From an uncultured Clostridia bacterium (lineage in GTDB: Bacteria > Bacillota > Clostridia > TANB77 > CAG-508), in the NCBI GenBank assembly GCA_947631745.1, contig CANRMM010000042.1, forward strand, positions 1 through 57,337: a stretch of 57,337 nucleotides of DNA, read 5' to 3'. The number at the start of each line of letters is the position of its first letter. The stretch's first letter is position 1. Both the position numbers and the translations under genes were made by a program. Positions 29,456 through 38,544 of the stretch are shown piece by piece. The notes beneath the pieces were generated by a model. It saw only the letters and a list, made by a program, of their open reading frames with translations, did no database searches and had not been told where the DNA came from.

Positions 29456-30286
29456 TTATTTATTATTTTTTGTATGAATTAGATAATAGGCTTCGAGTGT
29501 TATATAAAGAATTGATACTCCTATTAGGATTCCAATTATAATTTTATCTTCTGTTTTTAAAACTATAGGATATTCTTTTCTTAGTTCTTGTTTTAATTCT
29601 TTTATAGAATAATCACTTTTATTTTGTATTTCAAAAAAGTCAGACTTAAATTCACCTAAAACTTTAATTGTTTTAAAAGCTTTTACATCTGTAATGCTAA
29701 TTTCGCCTTGTTCTATTTTCATATTTCCATCAAAGCCAAACTTTGAAATGTCTATATTTTTTTCAGATAAATAAAATGGTGCTTTTATATTAACTTCTAT
29801 TCCATATGGAATTATATTGATGTCATCAGATAAAAAATCAAAGCAAAATCCTTGTTTATCTGTAAATTGCTTTACAAATGACTTTATAGTATATTTTATT
29901 TCATATACATGGAACTCAGACTTTTTTCCAGTCCAATTAATTACTATCCCCTCTTTATCTTCTACAAAGAATTTATTTGTTCTTTCACTCTCTGTTAATA
30001 TGTTCCAATCTGGTTCGTATGTATATTGTTCATTTCCTGTTTTTTCTTGAATAGTGATATTGGTTATTTGATTGATTGAAATGTTAGGAATATTTCTGTA
30101 ATATGTTGAATTATTAATTTCTGTAGTTGTCCATTCTTCTGTAATTTCTGCATCACCGTTTTCTTGAATATTTGCTTCTATTGTTATAAATTCTATAGAA
30201 TCTTGTAAATCAGCAAAGCTTTGGGGAGGTACTAATAAAGTTGTTAAAACGATAAAAAATATAATAAAAATTAATTTTTTTCTCAT
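29456..30286 (-). CDS. DUF2207-like membrane-anchored protein (N-terminal domain only)
   Basis: Signal peptide, IQENGDAEITEEWTTTEINNSTYYRNI..., EIKYTIKSFV, C-terminal single TM; resembles the DUF2207 N-terminal domain. Confidence 0.65.
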   Translation of the reverse strand: MRKKLIFIIFFIVLTTLLVPPQSFADLQDSIEFITIEANIQENGDAEITEEWTTTEINNSTYYRNIPNISINQITNITIQEKTGNEQYTYEPDWNILTESERTNKFFVEDKEGIVINWTGKKSEFHVYEIKYTIKSFVKQFTDKQGFCFDFLSDDINIIPYGIEVNIKAPFYLSEKNIDISKFGFDGNMKIEQGEISITDVKAFKTIKVLGEFKSDFFEIQNKSDYSIKELKQELRKEYPIVLKTEDKIIIGILIGVSILYITLEAYYLIHTKNNK

Positions 30287-32151
30287 TATTTTCTACTTCC
30301 CTTCCATTTTAATAGTAATGCTGAGTGAATTATAACGGCAACAGAACCACAATTGTGCACAATAGCTCCTTGCATTGGTGTAAGAATTCCTAACATTGAA
30401 AGTGTAACAAATACAACATTAATGCATAATGAAATAATTAAATTTATACGTATTGTTTTCATTGTCTTTTCAGATAAGTCAATTAAGTATGGTATTGTTT
30501 CTATTTTATCACTTATTAAAACAATATCTGCTGCATCTATTGCAATTCTACTTCCAAACTCTCCCATTGCTATACCAATATCTGCATTTTTTAGTGCAGG
30601 CGCATCATTTATTCCATCTCCTACCATACATACGGTTTTACTTGTAGTTTTTAAATCATCAATTATATTTAGTTTATCTTCTGGAATACATTCAGCATAA
30701 TATTTTTCAATTCCAGAAATATTAGCAATATTTTTAGCAGTTTGTTTATTATCTCCTGTTAATAAAATTGCATCAATTCCTTTTTCTTTAATTTGTGATA
30801 TTGTTCCTATTATTTCTTGTTTTATAGTATCTTCTAATGTTATGAAACCAAGTAGTTTTTCATTTTTGGACATATATACTATTGTACAACCTTTTTGAGT
30901 ATATTTTTCTATTTCTTTTCTTGTTGATTCACTTAGATTAATTCCATATTCTTCTAATAATTTTTCATTTCCTGCAAGAATTTTATCGTCTTTAATAAAT
31001 GCAGAAATTCCTTTTCCTAATTGTAATTTAAAATTAGTAATTTCTAATTGAGGAAATTCAATCTGATGTTCTCTTGCATACTTTACAATTGCTTTTCCAA
31101 TTGCATGTTCTGATTTACTTTCAACTAGTGCTAGTAGTGAAAAAAATTCTGTTTCTGAAACATTAGAATCCAAACATATAATATTTGTTACATCTGGTCT
31201 TCCATAAGTTAAAGTTCCAGTCTTATCAAAAATAACGGTCTTTGTTTTTCCTAAAGTTTCTAATACTTCTCCATTTTTTATTAAAACTCCTTTTTTAGTT
31301 GCATTTCCTACTCCTGCCATTATTGCTGTAGGTGTTGCTAAAATTAATGCGCAAGGGCAGAAAACAACTAAAATACTTATTCCTCTGACCATCTCTCCAG
31401 ATATTATCCAAGTTCCAATAGATAATAAAAATGCAATGATAACAAGAACAGTTGCCCATTTATCTGTTATTCGAATTACTTTTGCTTTCTTTAAATCATT
31501 TTTTTGTACCAAATTAATTAATTTTTGCAAAGAGCTGTCTTCCATATTTTTTGTAGCTTTCATATCGAAAGAACCTAATTGGTTAATAGTTCCACTATAT
31601 ACTTCATTACCTATTGTTTTATCAATTGGCATGTGTTCACCTGTCATAATAGCTTGATTTACAGATGTTTCTCCTTTTATAATTATACCATCTACTGGAA
31701 TGGTTTCTCCTGGGTTTACACGAACAATCATTTCTTCTTTTACTTCATTTGCAGGAATTATGATTTCTTTATTTCCTTCTATTATTCTTGCAGTATTAGG
31801 TAATAATTTTAATAGCTGATCTATGCTGTTCTTGGTTTTCTTGGCAGTTATATTTTCTAATATTTCTCCTAATTCCATTATGAATGCTACTTCTCCTGCT
31901 ACAAAAATAGCATTAATATAAATAGAAGCTATTAAAGCCAGAGAAACTAATACACCTGCTCGAATATCAAAACGAGTTATTAGTCCTATTATAGCATCTT
32001 TTAAAATTGGAGTTCCGCATAGAATAACAGCTACCCATGCAATATCAATTGTACTGTTAATTATGTTAAAAAAGCTTGCAATTAAGCATATTCCCGATAT
32101 AATAACATATATTATTTTTTGATTATCTTTGTCCAATAAAAAATTCTTCAT
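30286..32151 (-). CDS. P1B-type heavy-metal-translocating ATPase
   Basis: VVFCPCALILATPTA (CPC), VIFDKTGTLTYGRPDV, MVGDGINDAPALKNADIGIAMG, C-term AIVHNCGSVAVIIHS; no N-terminal HMA domain. Confidence 0.95.
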   Translation of the reverse strand: MKNFLLDKDNQKIIYVIISGICLIASFFNIINSTIDIAWVAVILCGTPILKDAIIGLITRFDIRAGVLVSLALIASIYINAIFVAGEVAFIMELGEILENITAKKTKNSIDQLLKLLPNTARIIEGNKEIIIPANEVKEEMIVRVNPGETIPVDGIIIKGETSVNQAIMTGEHMPIDKTIGNEVYSGTINQLGSFDMKATKNMEDSSLQKLINLVQKNDLKKAKVIRITDKWATVLVIIAFLLSIGTWIISGEMVRGISILVVFCPCALILATPTAIMAGVGNATKKGVLIKNGEVLETLGKTKTVIFDKTGTLTYGRPDVTNIICLDSNVSETEFFSLLALVESKSEHAIGKAIVKYAREHQIEFPQLEITNFKLQLGKGISAFIKDDKILAGNEKLLEEYGINLSESTRKEIEKYTQKGCTIVYMSKNEKLLGFITLEDTIKQEIIGTISQIKEKGIDAILLTGDNKQTAKNIANISGIEKYYAECIPEDKLNIIDDLKTTSKTVCMVGDGINDAPALKNADIGIAMGEFGSRIAIDAADIVLISDKIETIPYLIDLSEKTMKTIRINLIISLCINVVFVTLSMLGILTPMQGAIVHNCGSVAVIIHSALLLKWKGSRK

Positions 32152-32325
32152 TTATTCTTCATCCTTACTATATATAATTCCATTATGACTATGCCCTACA
32201 ATTTGTGTTAATCCACTTGTATCTTCTAAGTTTTTTTCTGAATTATCCCATATAGCTAAATATAGCAAAGTTCCTATAATTCCTATAGTTAATAAAAGTG
32301 ATAAGATTTTTTTGCATTTTTCCAT
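32152..32325 (-). CDS. Small single-TM protein (57 aa) with His-rich tail
   Basis: MEKCKKILSLLLTIGIIGTLLYLAIWDNSEKNLEDTSGLTQIVGHSHNGIIYSKDEE*; RBS AAAGGATAAAG; TAA ends adjacent to the ATPase start. Not in the ORF track. Confidence 0.75.
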   Translation of the reverse strand: MEKCKKILSLLLTIGIIGTLLYLAIWDNSEKNLEDTSGLTQIVGHSHNGIIYSKDEE

Positions 32326-32342
32326 TTCTTTATCCTTTCTTT

Positions 32343-33065
32343 TTATCTTTTACTTAATGATAGTGGTAACTCTAATCCATTGTTTTCTAGTAAATCTTTA
32401 TCTTCTAAAATTGTTTTTGTTTGTCCTTGAGCTATTATTTTTCCATTTGCAATTAAAATTACTTTACTACAAGTATCATAAATCAAATCCAAATCATGTG
32501 AAGCTATTATTTTAGTCCCTTTTAAAGCTTGTACTAAATAAATAAATTTTCTTCGATTTTTTGGATCTAATGCAATTGTTGGTTCATCAAATATTAGTAT
32601 ATCTGGTTCCATAGATAGAACAGTTGCAATTGTCACTAATTTTTTTTGGCCTCCAGACAATTGAAAAATTGGTTTATCTTTTAATTCTTCTATTCCAACT
32701 TTTTGTAAACTTTCTATTGTTCTTTTATGTACTTCTTCTGGTGAAAATTTATAATTTTTCGGTGCAAATGCAACATCTTCATAAACTGTAGGCATGAATA
32801 GTTGATTGTCTGGGTCTTGAAAAACATATCCTATTTTTTGACGTATTTTGGTTAAATTGTCTTTTTGCACTTTTAAATCGTCAATAGTAATTTCTCCTTG
32901 AGTATTCAACTCTAATCCAACTAGTAATTTTAATATTGTTGATTTTCCTGCTCCATTGGCGCCAATTAGTCCAACTGTTTCACCATCATTTATTGAAAAA
33001 TTAATGTTTGAAATAATTGTATTCTTTTTATCATAAGAAAACGAAACATTCTCTACTTTTATCAA
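32343..33065 (-). CDS. cbiO: ECF transporter ATPase (CbiO/NikO-like)
   Basis: GANGAGKSTILKLL Walker A, LSGGQKKLVTIATVLSMEPDILIFDEPT. Confidence 0.93.
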   Translation of the reverse strand: MIKVENVSFSYDKKNTIISNINFSINDGETVGLIGANGAGKSTILKLLVGLELNTQGEITIDDLKVQKDNLTKIRQKIGYVFQDPDNQLFMPTVYEDVAFAPKNYKFSPEEVHKRTIESLQKVGIEELKDKPIFQLSGGQKKLVTIATVLSMEPDILIFDEPTIALDPKNRRKFIYLVQALKGTKIIASHDLDLIYDTCSKVILIANGKIIAQGQTKTILEDKDLLENNGLELPLSLSKR

Positions 33066-33077
33066 TTTTTTTCTCCT

Positions 33078-33878
33078 TTATATAAATATATATCCAATCA
33101 TATTAAAAATCGGAATAAATCGAAGTATTAGTAATAACATAACTCCAATAGTAAAATAGCTTACACTTCTTACATTTATCTTTCTTTTTTCAAGTAAAAA
33201 CATATCTGGCGAAAATCCACGAAGTTCCATACTCTCATATACATTTTGTGCTCTATCTATACTTCTTAGCATAAAACTTCCTATCAAACTTTTCCATGCT
33301 GTGTAATGTACTCCTTTTTGTTTAGGTGCCCTCATCGAATAAGCAGTCCATATATCTTCTACTTGCTTTAGAAATACTGTAATATATCTGTAAATCAACA
33401 TAAAAACTATGATTAGCATATTTGGCAAGTGTAACATTTTTAATGCATAACATATACTTTCTATAGAAGTTGTTGCTATTAAAAAATATGTATTTATCAA
33501 TGCGAAACTTCCTTTTATGAGCAATGTAATGAATGAAATCATTCCTGTTGTAATAGGAATGTTATTAATATATGTTATCACTCTTCTATCAATAATTGGA
33601 TTTGCTATTCCAACAATTATTAATAAAAGTAAAACAACCTTAAGTTGTTTTTTACAATTCTTTATAGGCAAATTTCCTACTATACTAATAATAAATAAAT
33701 ATATTCCCATTGCTATAGTAGTAAATATATCGTATGGATTAATTGAGGTTAATAAAATTAAATATAAAAAAGTTAGTAATAATTTAAAAAGTGGATGTAA
33801 TTGATTAAATATAGACTTTTGATTTATTTGTTTATCAAACATATCTATTTGGTAAATAGCGTTTTCAATTTTATTCAT
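33078..33878 (-). CDS. cbiQ: ECF transporter transmembrane T component (CbiQ/NikQ-like)
   Basis: Multi-TM protein between CbiM and CbiO; MRAPKQKGVHYTAWKSLIGSFMLRSIDRAQNVYESMELRGF coupling-helix motif. Confidence 0.9.
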   Translation of the reverse strand: MNKIENAIYQIDMFDKQINQKSIFNQLHPLFKLLLTFLYLILLTSINPYDIFTTIAMGIYLFIISIVGNLPIKNCKKQLKVVLLLLIIVGIANPIIDRRVITYINNIPITTGMISFITLLIKGSFALINTYFLIATTSIESICYALKMLHLPNMLIIVFMLIYRYITVFLKQVEDIWTAYSMRAPKQKGVHYTAWKSLIGSFMLRSIDRAQNVYESMELRGFSPDMFLLEKRKINVRSVSYFTIGVMLLLILRFIPIFNMIGYIFI

Positions 33879-34881
33879 CTTTTACTTTTTCCTTTTTTCT
33901 TTTAAACTTTATAATTGTTCCTAATCCTATTAAAAATATTACAGTAATGCCACAGCCTATTATTCCCGAAATTGAAGTGCCAATTATGGAATCATTATTT
34001 TTTATAGCATAATCTGGAAGTATTGCTGTTGCATTTTGTATTTTTTCTGTTTCTGTATAAATATTACTTTCTTTTTTTTCTATTTCAGTATCTCCTGTAA
34101 TTTTCTCAATTGACCATTCTAATCCATCTGGATTGGAAGATGCTAGTAAAGAGATTCCTCCTCCTATTATAATAAATGAACATACTAAAATGGCAATTGT
34201 TTTTGAATATGAAAGTTTAGACTGCTTGTCCATTTTTTGTGTAGGACTCCATAACATTTCTGGTCTAGCTTCATATATAAAACATAAAACTCCAGCAGTA
34301 ATTAATCCCTCTACTAAGCCAATTGCTAAATGGATTGGTTGCATTGCTGTTAAAAATACTCCAAATGGCAATTCAGTAACACCAGATAGCATAGTTTCTA
34401 TTACTACAGAAAATGCTCCTAATTGTAGTGCTACAACTGAACCTATAATTGAACTGACAATAATTTTTTTCTTTGACATTCCATTTTTCATAATAAGTTT
34501 CCAAATTAAACTTCCAACAAAGCATCCATAAAATGCCATATTCCATATATTCCCACCTAATGCCAGCAAACCACCATCAGCAAAAAATAAGCACTGAATA
34601 AGCAGAACTCCTATCATGCTTAAAAATCCTCCATATGGACCTAGAATAGCTGATAATAATAAGCCTCCGCATAAGTGTCCAGAAGATCCTGTTCCAGGGA
34701 TTGTAAAGTTTACCATTTGAGTAGCAAATACAAATGCCCCCATAACCCCCATAGTTGGTATCTTCTTTTTAAAATCATCTTCCTGTTTTATTTTTTTTAT
34801 TGAATATGCTGCAGCAAGTCCACTGGCTATTAACATTGTAGTTCCCACAGCTGGACTTACTAAGGCATCTGACATATGCAT
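33871..34881 (-). CDS. cbiM: Cobalt/nickel ECF substrate component (CbiM/NikMN-like with PDGLE segment)
   Basis: MHMSDALVSPAVG N-terminal metal-binding motif, PGTGSSGHLCGGLLLSAILGPYGGFLSM, C-terminal NPDGLEWSIEKI. Confidence 0.92.
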   Translation of the reverse strand: MHMSDALVSPAVGTTMLIASGLAAAYSIKKIKQEDDFKKKIPTMGVMGAFVFATQMVNFTIPGTGSSGHLCGGLLLSAILGPYGGFLSMIGVLLIQCLFFADGGLLALGGNIWNMAFYGCFVGSLIWKLIMKNGMSKKKIIVSSIIGSVVALQLGAFSVVIETMLSGVTELPFGVFLTAMQPIHLAIGLVEGLITAGVLCFIYEARPEMLWSPTQKMDKQSKLSYSKTIAILVCSFIIIGGGISLLASSNPDGLEWSIEKITGDTEIEKKESNIYTETEKIQNATAILPDYAIKNNDSIIGTSISGIIGCGITVIFLIGLGTIIKFKRKKEKVKDE

Positions 34882-34959
34882 TGTTTTTTCCTCCTATTTT
34901 ACTTTCTTATAAGTATATCATATATAGCTTAATTTTTCCATATATGTTTTTTATCTTGA

Positions 34960-36846
34960 TTACTTCCATAAGCTGACACCTTCATGGTGCCCTCCCTCAC
35001 CTGTTGGATTGTATAATGTGATTAAAATTACAACTTCCGGATCTGAAATTGGTGCTACTCCTATAAAAGAGGTCACATATTTATTTGTATTAACACCATC
35101 TTCTGATGTTCCTGTTTTTCCTCCTATACGATATCCTGCAACTTGTGCATTTTTGCCTGTTCCTTCTGCCACAACGGTTTCCATCATGCTTAAAACGTTT
35201 TCTGCTGTTTCTTCTGATATTACTCTTCCTTGTGTCTTTACTTCTGTTTCTTTTACTTCGTGAGTGCTATTATTTATTATCTTTTTAACTACTCTTGGCT
35301 GTACATAAACTCCTTTGTTTGCTATTGTTCCTACCATAGCTATCATTTGTATAGGTGTTACTTCAAATCTTTGACCAAAAGCAATAGTTCCTAATTCTAC
35401 TGGTCCCACCTTTTCTTCTTTTAGAAATATACTTTCTGCTTCTCCTGGTAAATCTATTCCGGTGGTTCTTAAAAATCCAAATTTTTCAAGATAATCATAG
35501 TATGTTTCTACTCCTAGTTTTTGTCCTAGTCCTATAAATACTGGGTTACATGAATTCATTAATGCTTCTCTTAAGCTTTGTGCACCATGTGGTCTATAGT
35601 ATCTCCAACAGTTTATCCTTACACCTGCTACGGTAATGCTTCCTGTACATGAAAATTCTCCTGCCTTATCAGTTGTTGTAATTCCTTCTTCTAGTGAAGC
35701 TGATGCAGTAACTAATTTAAAGGTAGAACCTGGTTCATAAGTATCTGAAATTGCTTTGTTCCTCCATACTGCTTGCATTTTCTTTACTTGTTCGTTTTCA
35801 GATAAGCTATCCCATCCTTCTTTCATTTCTTCTGTGCTTGGTTCAAATGGTTCATTTAAGTTGTAGTTTGGATATCCTGCCATGGCTAAAATATCACCAT
35901 TCTTTGGGTTCATTATAATAATGTTTCCTCCGTCTGTGCATTTATTATCAATGCAAGCTTCTTCTAAATATTTTTCTGCAATTCCTTGTACTGTGGCATC
36001 TATGCTTAGTATTAAATCGTTTCCATCAATTGCTGGTATATAGCTTTCTCCTTCTTTTTCCATATCTCCTCCAACTGCATCTGTCATTTTTACGATTTTT
36101 CCTTGTTCTCCTTTTAGTTCATCTTCATAAACAGCCTCTATTCCATCCAAGCCCTGATTATCACTTCCACTAAATCCAATTACTTGTGAGGCTAAATTGT
36201 TATATGGATAATATCTTTTAGTATCTTCGTCTATATTTACTCCTTTTGTAATATTGTTTTCAGAAAGCCATATTCTTAACTCATCTGCTTTTTCTTTATC
36301 TACTTTTTTTACTATATTTTCTATTGAACTTCTTTTATTTACTCTTTTTAAAATTATTTCATAATCTAATTCAAATATATCGCTTAATGCCTTAGCTACT
36401 TTTTCTTTGTCTTTTTTTTCAATATTTACTGGGTTAACAGTTATTGTATTTACTGTACTACTTACTGCTAAAATATTTTTTCCTGTGGCATCATATATTG
36501 TGCCTCTTCGTGGATTAATTTTTCTATCTAATGTTTGTTGTGTATATGCCATTGATCGCAATTTTTCTCCCATTACAAATTGTAGCCATCCGATTCTTCC
36601 TATAAATAGGGCAAATAAAATACATGAGCATATAATTCCAAGTTTTAACCTTCTTCTTCTGCTCATGTCACTAACTTTGTCATTTGTATTTATTTTTTCT
36701 TTTTTTCTTTGCTTTTTATATTTTCTCTTTTGTTTTTTATTAGATATCTTTTGTATTTTTTGAATATTTTCTTCTTTTTGTTTTTTCCCTTTCTTTATTT
36801 TTTGAATCTTCTTTCTAGATAAGTTTTTCCTTAAATTTCCGTTCAT
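34960..36846 (-). CDS. spoVD: 5' part of split class B PBP (SpoVD-like), truncated by the element
   Basis: Start reassigned to ATG at 36846 (GGGAGG RBS; MNGNLRKNLSRKK...). RRGTIYDATG, EPGSTFKLVTAS (SxxK), SCN, GGKTGTS; ends ...VVILITLYNPTGEGGHHEGVSLWK*, where HEGVSLWK is element-derived. Confidence 0.92.
   Translation of the reverse strand: MNGNLRKNLSRKKIQKIKKGKKQKEENIQKIQKISNKKQKRKYKKQRKKEKINTNDKVSDMSRRRRLKLGIICSCILFALFIGRIGWLQFVMGEKLRSMAYTQQTLDRKINPRRGTIYDATGKNILAVSSTVNTITVNPVNIEKKDKEKVAKALSDIFELDYEIILKRVNKRSSIENIVKKVDKEKADELRIWLSENNITKGVNIDEDTKRYYPYNNLASQVIGFSGSDNQGLDGIEAVYEDELKGEQGKIVKMTDAVGGDMEKEGESYIPAIDGNDLILSIDATVQGIAEKYLEEACIDNKCTDGGNIIIMNPKNGDILAMAGYPNYNLNEPFEPSTEEMKEGWDSLSENEQVKKMQAVWRNKAISDTYEPGSTFKLVTASASLEEGITTTDKAGEFSCTGSITVAGVRINCWRYYRPHGAQSLREALMNSCNPVFIGLGQKLGVETYYDYLEKFGFLRTTGIDLPGEAESIFLKEEKVGPVELGTIAFGQRFEVTPIQMIAMVGTIANKGVYVQPRVVKKIINNSTHEVKETEVKTQGRVISEETAENVLSMMETVVAEGTGKNAQVAGYRIGGKTGTSEDGVNTNKYVTSFIGVAPISDPEVVILITLYNPTGEGGHHEGVSLWK
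34977..34989 (+). other. Right recombination junction core of the element
   Basis: CACCTTCATGGTG; 11/13 identical to 17030-17042; PBP coding to the right, element to the left. Confidence 0.8.
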
Positions 36847-36908
36847 TTTTCCTCCCTTCTGTTTTTTATTTTTTATATTTCTACTATTTTTTATTTTATT
36901 CATAGAGC

Positions 36909-36965
36909 AAAAAAAAAGACTAAAATATCTGAAATGAATTATTTTAATTATATTCAGATATTTTA
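36909..36965 (-). terminator. Intrinsic terminator between the ftsL-like gene and the split PBP
   Basis: Minus strand TAAAATATCTGAA...TTCAGATATTTTA followed by GTCTTTTTTTTT. Confidence 0.75.
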
Positions 36966-36971
36966 CTCTCT

Positions 36972-37481
36972 TTATGGATTCCAAAAATAGCTTAAGATAT
37001 TTTCAAACCAGCTTTTTTCTTCTTCTATAACAACTTCTTCACTTGCTGGTTCTACATAATCTTTTTTAGGCAAATTTACATATACTTTCTGACTACTGTC
37101 TAATTTTTGCATTCCTAATTTTTCTCTGGCTATCTTTTCTATATTTGTTAAGTTTAAATTATTTTCAATACTAACTTGTAGTTGTTCATTTTCTTTTTGC
37201 ACAACAGCTAGTTGATTTTGCAGATTTGTTTTTCTATTAAAGCTTTCGTTAATGAGCGAGTTTCTATAACTAATACCAAATAGCACTGAAAATACAGCTA
37301 ATATGTATAATACAGTTTTTACATGTGACTTTAGCTTTCTTTTTGGCTGTGTTTTTTCTTTTTTCTTTTTTAATGTACTTGATTTCTTTTTAGCATAAGG
37401 ATTTTTCTGTGGTTGAATATCTGGTGCTATTTTTCTTGGGCTAGTTTCATATTGATATCCATTCACTCGATAATTTGGCAT
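36972..37481 (-). CDS. FtsL-like septum-formation/cell division protein
   Basis: Single TM (VLYILAVFSVLFGISY) plus coiled coil (LQNQLAVVQKENEQLQVSIENNLNLTNIEKIAREKLGMQ); position between rsmH and PBP. Confidence 0.8.
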   Translation of the reverse strand: MPNYRVNGYQYETSPRKIAPDIQPQKNPYAKKKSSTLKKKKEKTQPKRKLKSHVKTVLYILAVFSVLFGISYRNSLINESFNRKTNLQNQLAVVQKENEQLQVSIENNLNLTNIEKIAREKLGMQKLDSSQKVYVNLPKKDYVEPASEEVVIEEEKSWFENILSYFWNP

Positions 37482-37489
37482 TAATTAAC

Positions 37490-38446
37490 TCACCTCTTTT
37501 CTTTTGTTTTATTTTTTTCTCTTCTTTCAAATATTCTTAATTTTGCACTTTTGCTTCTTGGATTTTCTTGTTGTTCTTTTTGTGTTGGTAAAATGGGTTT
37601 TTTAGTTATTACTGTTCCCCATGATTGATAGTTGCATACACAATATGGTAAATCTTTTGGACATGTACATTTTCCTTCTGCATCAATAAAAGCTTCTTTT
37701 ACTGCTCTATCTTCTAAGGAATGAAATGTTATTACTACTAATCTGCCTTTTTCGTTTAATACTTCAATGGCATCTCGTATTGTTTGATATAGTGGTTTAA
37801 TTTCATTATTTACTTCAATTCTAATTGCTTGAAATGTTCTTTTGGCTGGATGCCCATCTGTTTGCTTAGCCTTTGGTATTGAATTTTTAATAATATCTAC
37901 TAGTTTAGCTGTTGTCACAATTCTTTGTTTTGCTCTCTCTTTGCATATATTTTTTGCAATTATTTTAGAAAATCTTTCTTCTCCATAATCATAAATTAAA
38001 TTTGCCAATCTTTCTTCTGTATATTCATTTACAACTATTTCTGCTGTTAGTTCCTGTGTTTTATCCATTCTCATATCTAATGAAGTGTCTTCCATATAGC
38101 TAAATCCTCTTGATTTTTCATCTAATTGATATGATGAAACACCTAAGTCTAATAGAATACCATCAACTTTTTCAATTTTCAATTCTGCTAAAATATCTTT
38201 TATATCATCATGATTTCCATGAATGTATAGAACATTTGAATATTCTTTTAATTTTTCTTTTGCTGCTTGTAATGCCTCTGTATCACGATCTATTCCAATT
38301 AACTTACCATTTGATGATAATTTTTTTATAATTTGGCTACTATGCCCAGCTCCTCCTAAAGTACCGTCTACGTAAATTCCATCTGATTGTATATTCAAAC
38401 CTTCTATACACTCCTGTAGCAAAACAGGTTTATGACTAAATTCCAC
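37490..38446 (-). CDS. rsmH: 16S rRNA (cytosine1402-N4)-methyltransferase
   Basis: [39 protein letters not shown]..., [29 protein letters not shown]. Confidence 0.96.
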   Translation of the reverse strand: MEFSHKPVLLQECIEGLNIQSDGIYVDGTLGGAGHSSQIIKKLSSNGKLIGIDRDTEALQAAKEKLKEYSNVLYIHGNHDDIKDILAELKIEKVDGILLDLGVSSYQLDEKSRGFSYMEDTSLDMRMDKTQELTAEIVVNEYTEERLANLIYDYGEERFSKIIAKNICKERAKQRIVTTAKLVDIIKNSIPKAKQTDGHPAKRTFQAIRIEVNNEIKPLYQTIRDAIEVLNEKGRLVVITFHSLEDRAVKEAFIDAEGKCTCPKDLPYCVCNYQSWGTVITKKPILPTQKEQQENPRSKSAKLRIFERREKNKTKEKR

Positions 38447-38494
38447 TGATAACTCCCTTATTTTTGTTTTTCTTATTTTGATTTAATGCACAAG

Positions 38495-38521
38495 CAGTTG
38501 GTATTTAAAAAATACCAACTG
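38495..38521 (-). terminator. Perfect hairpin upstream of rsmH (terminator/attenuator-like)
   Basis: CAGTTGGTATTTAAAAAATACCAACTG perfect inverted repeat. Confidence 0.5.
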
Positions 38522-38544
38522 TTGTGTCTTTTCTTAAATCAGTT

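Larger units (their letters stand above)
17038..34989. mobile_element. ~17.95-kb serine-recombinase intervening element inserted in a spoVD-like PBP gene
   Basis: Both flanks are complementary halves of one PBP ORF. The junctions share TGGTG (17038-17042 / 34985-34989) within 13-bp cores matching 11/13. Joining at TGGTG gives ...GEGGHQGGGVAAP... in frame. The interior encodes three large serine recombinases plus cargo; no relaxase or conjugation genes seen. Confidence 0.88.

Noticed and set aside
36847-36984. N-terminal 46 residues of the PBP ORF as annotated in the track
   Set aside because: They span an intrinsic terminator; a strong RBS precedes the internal ATG at 36846.
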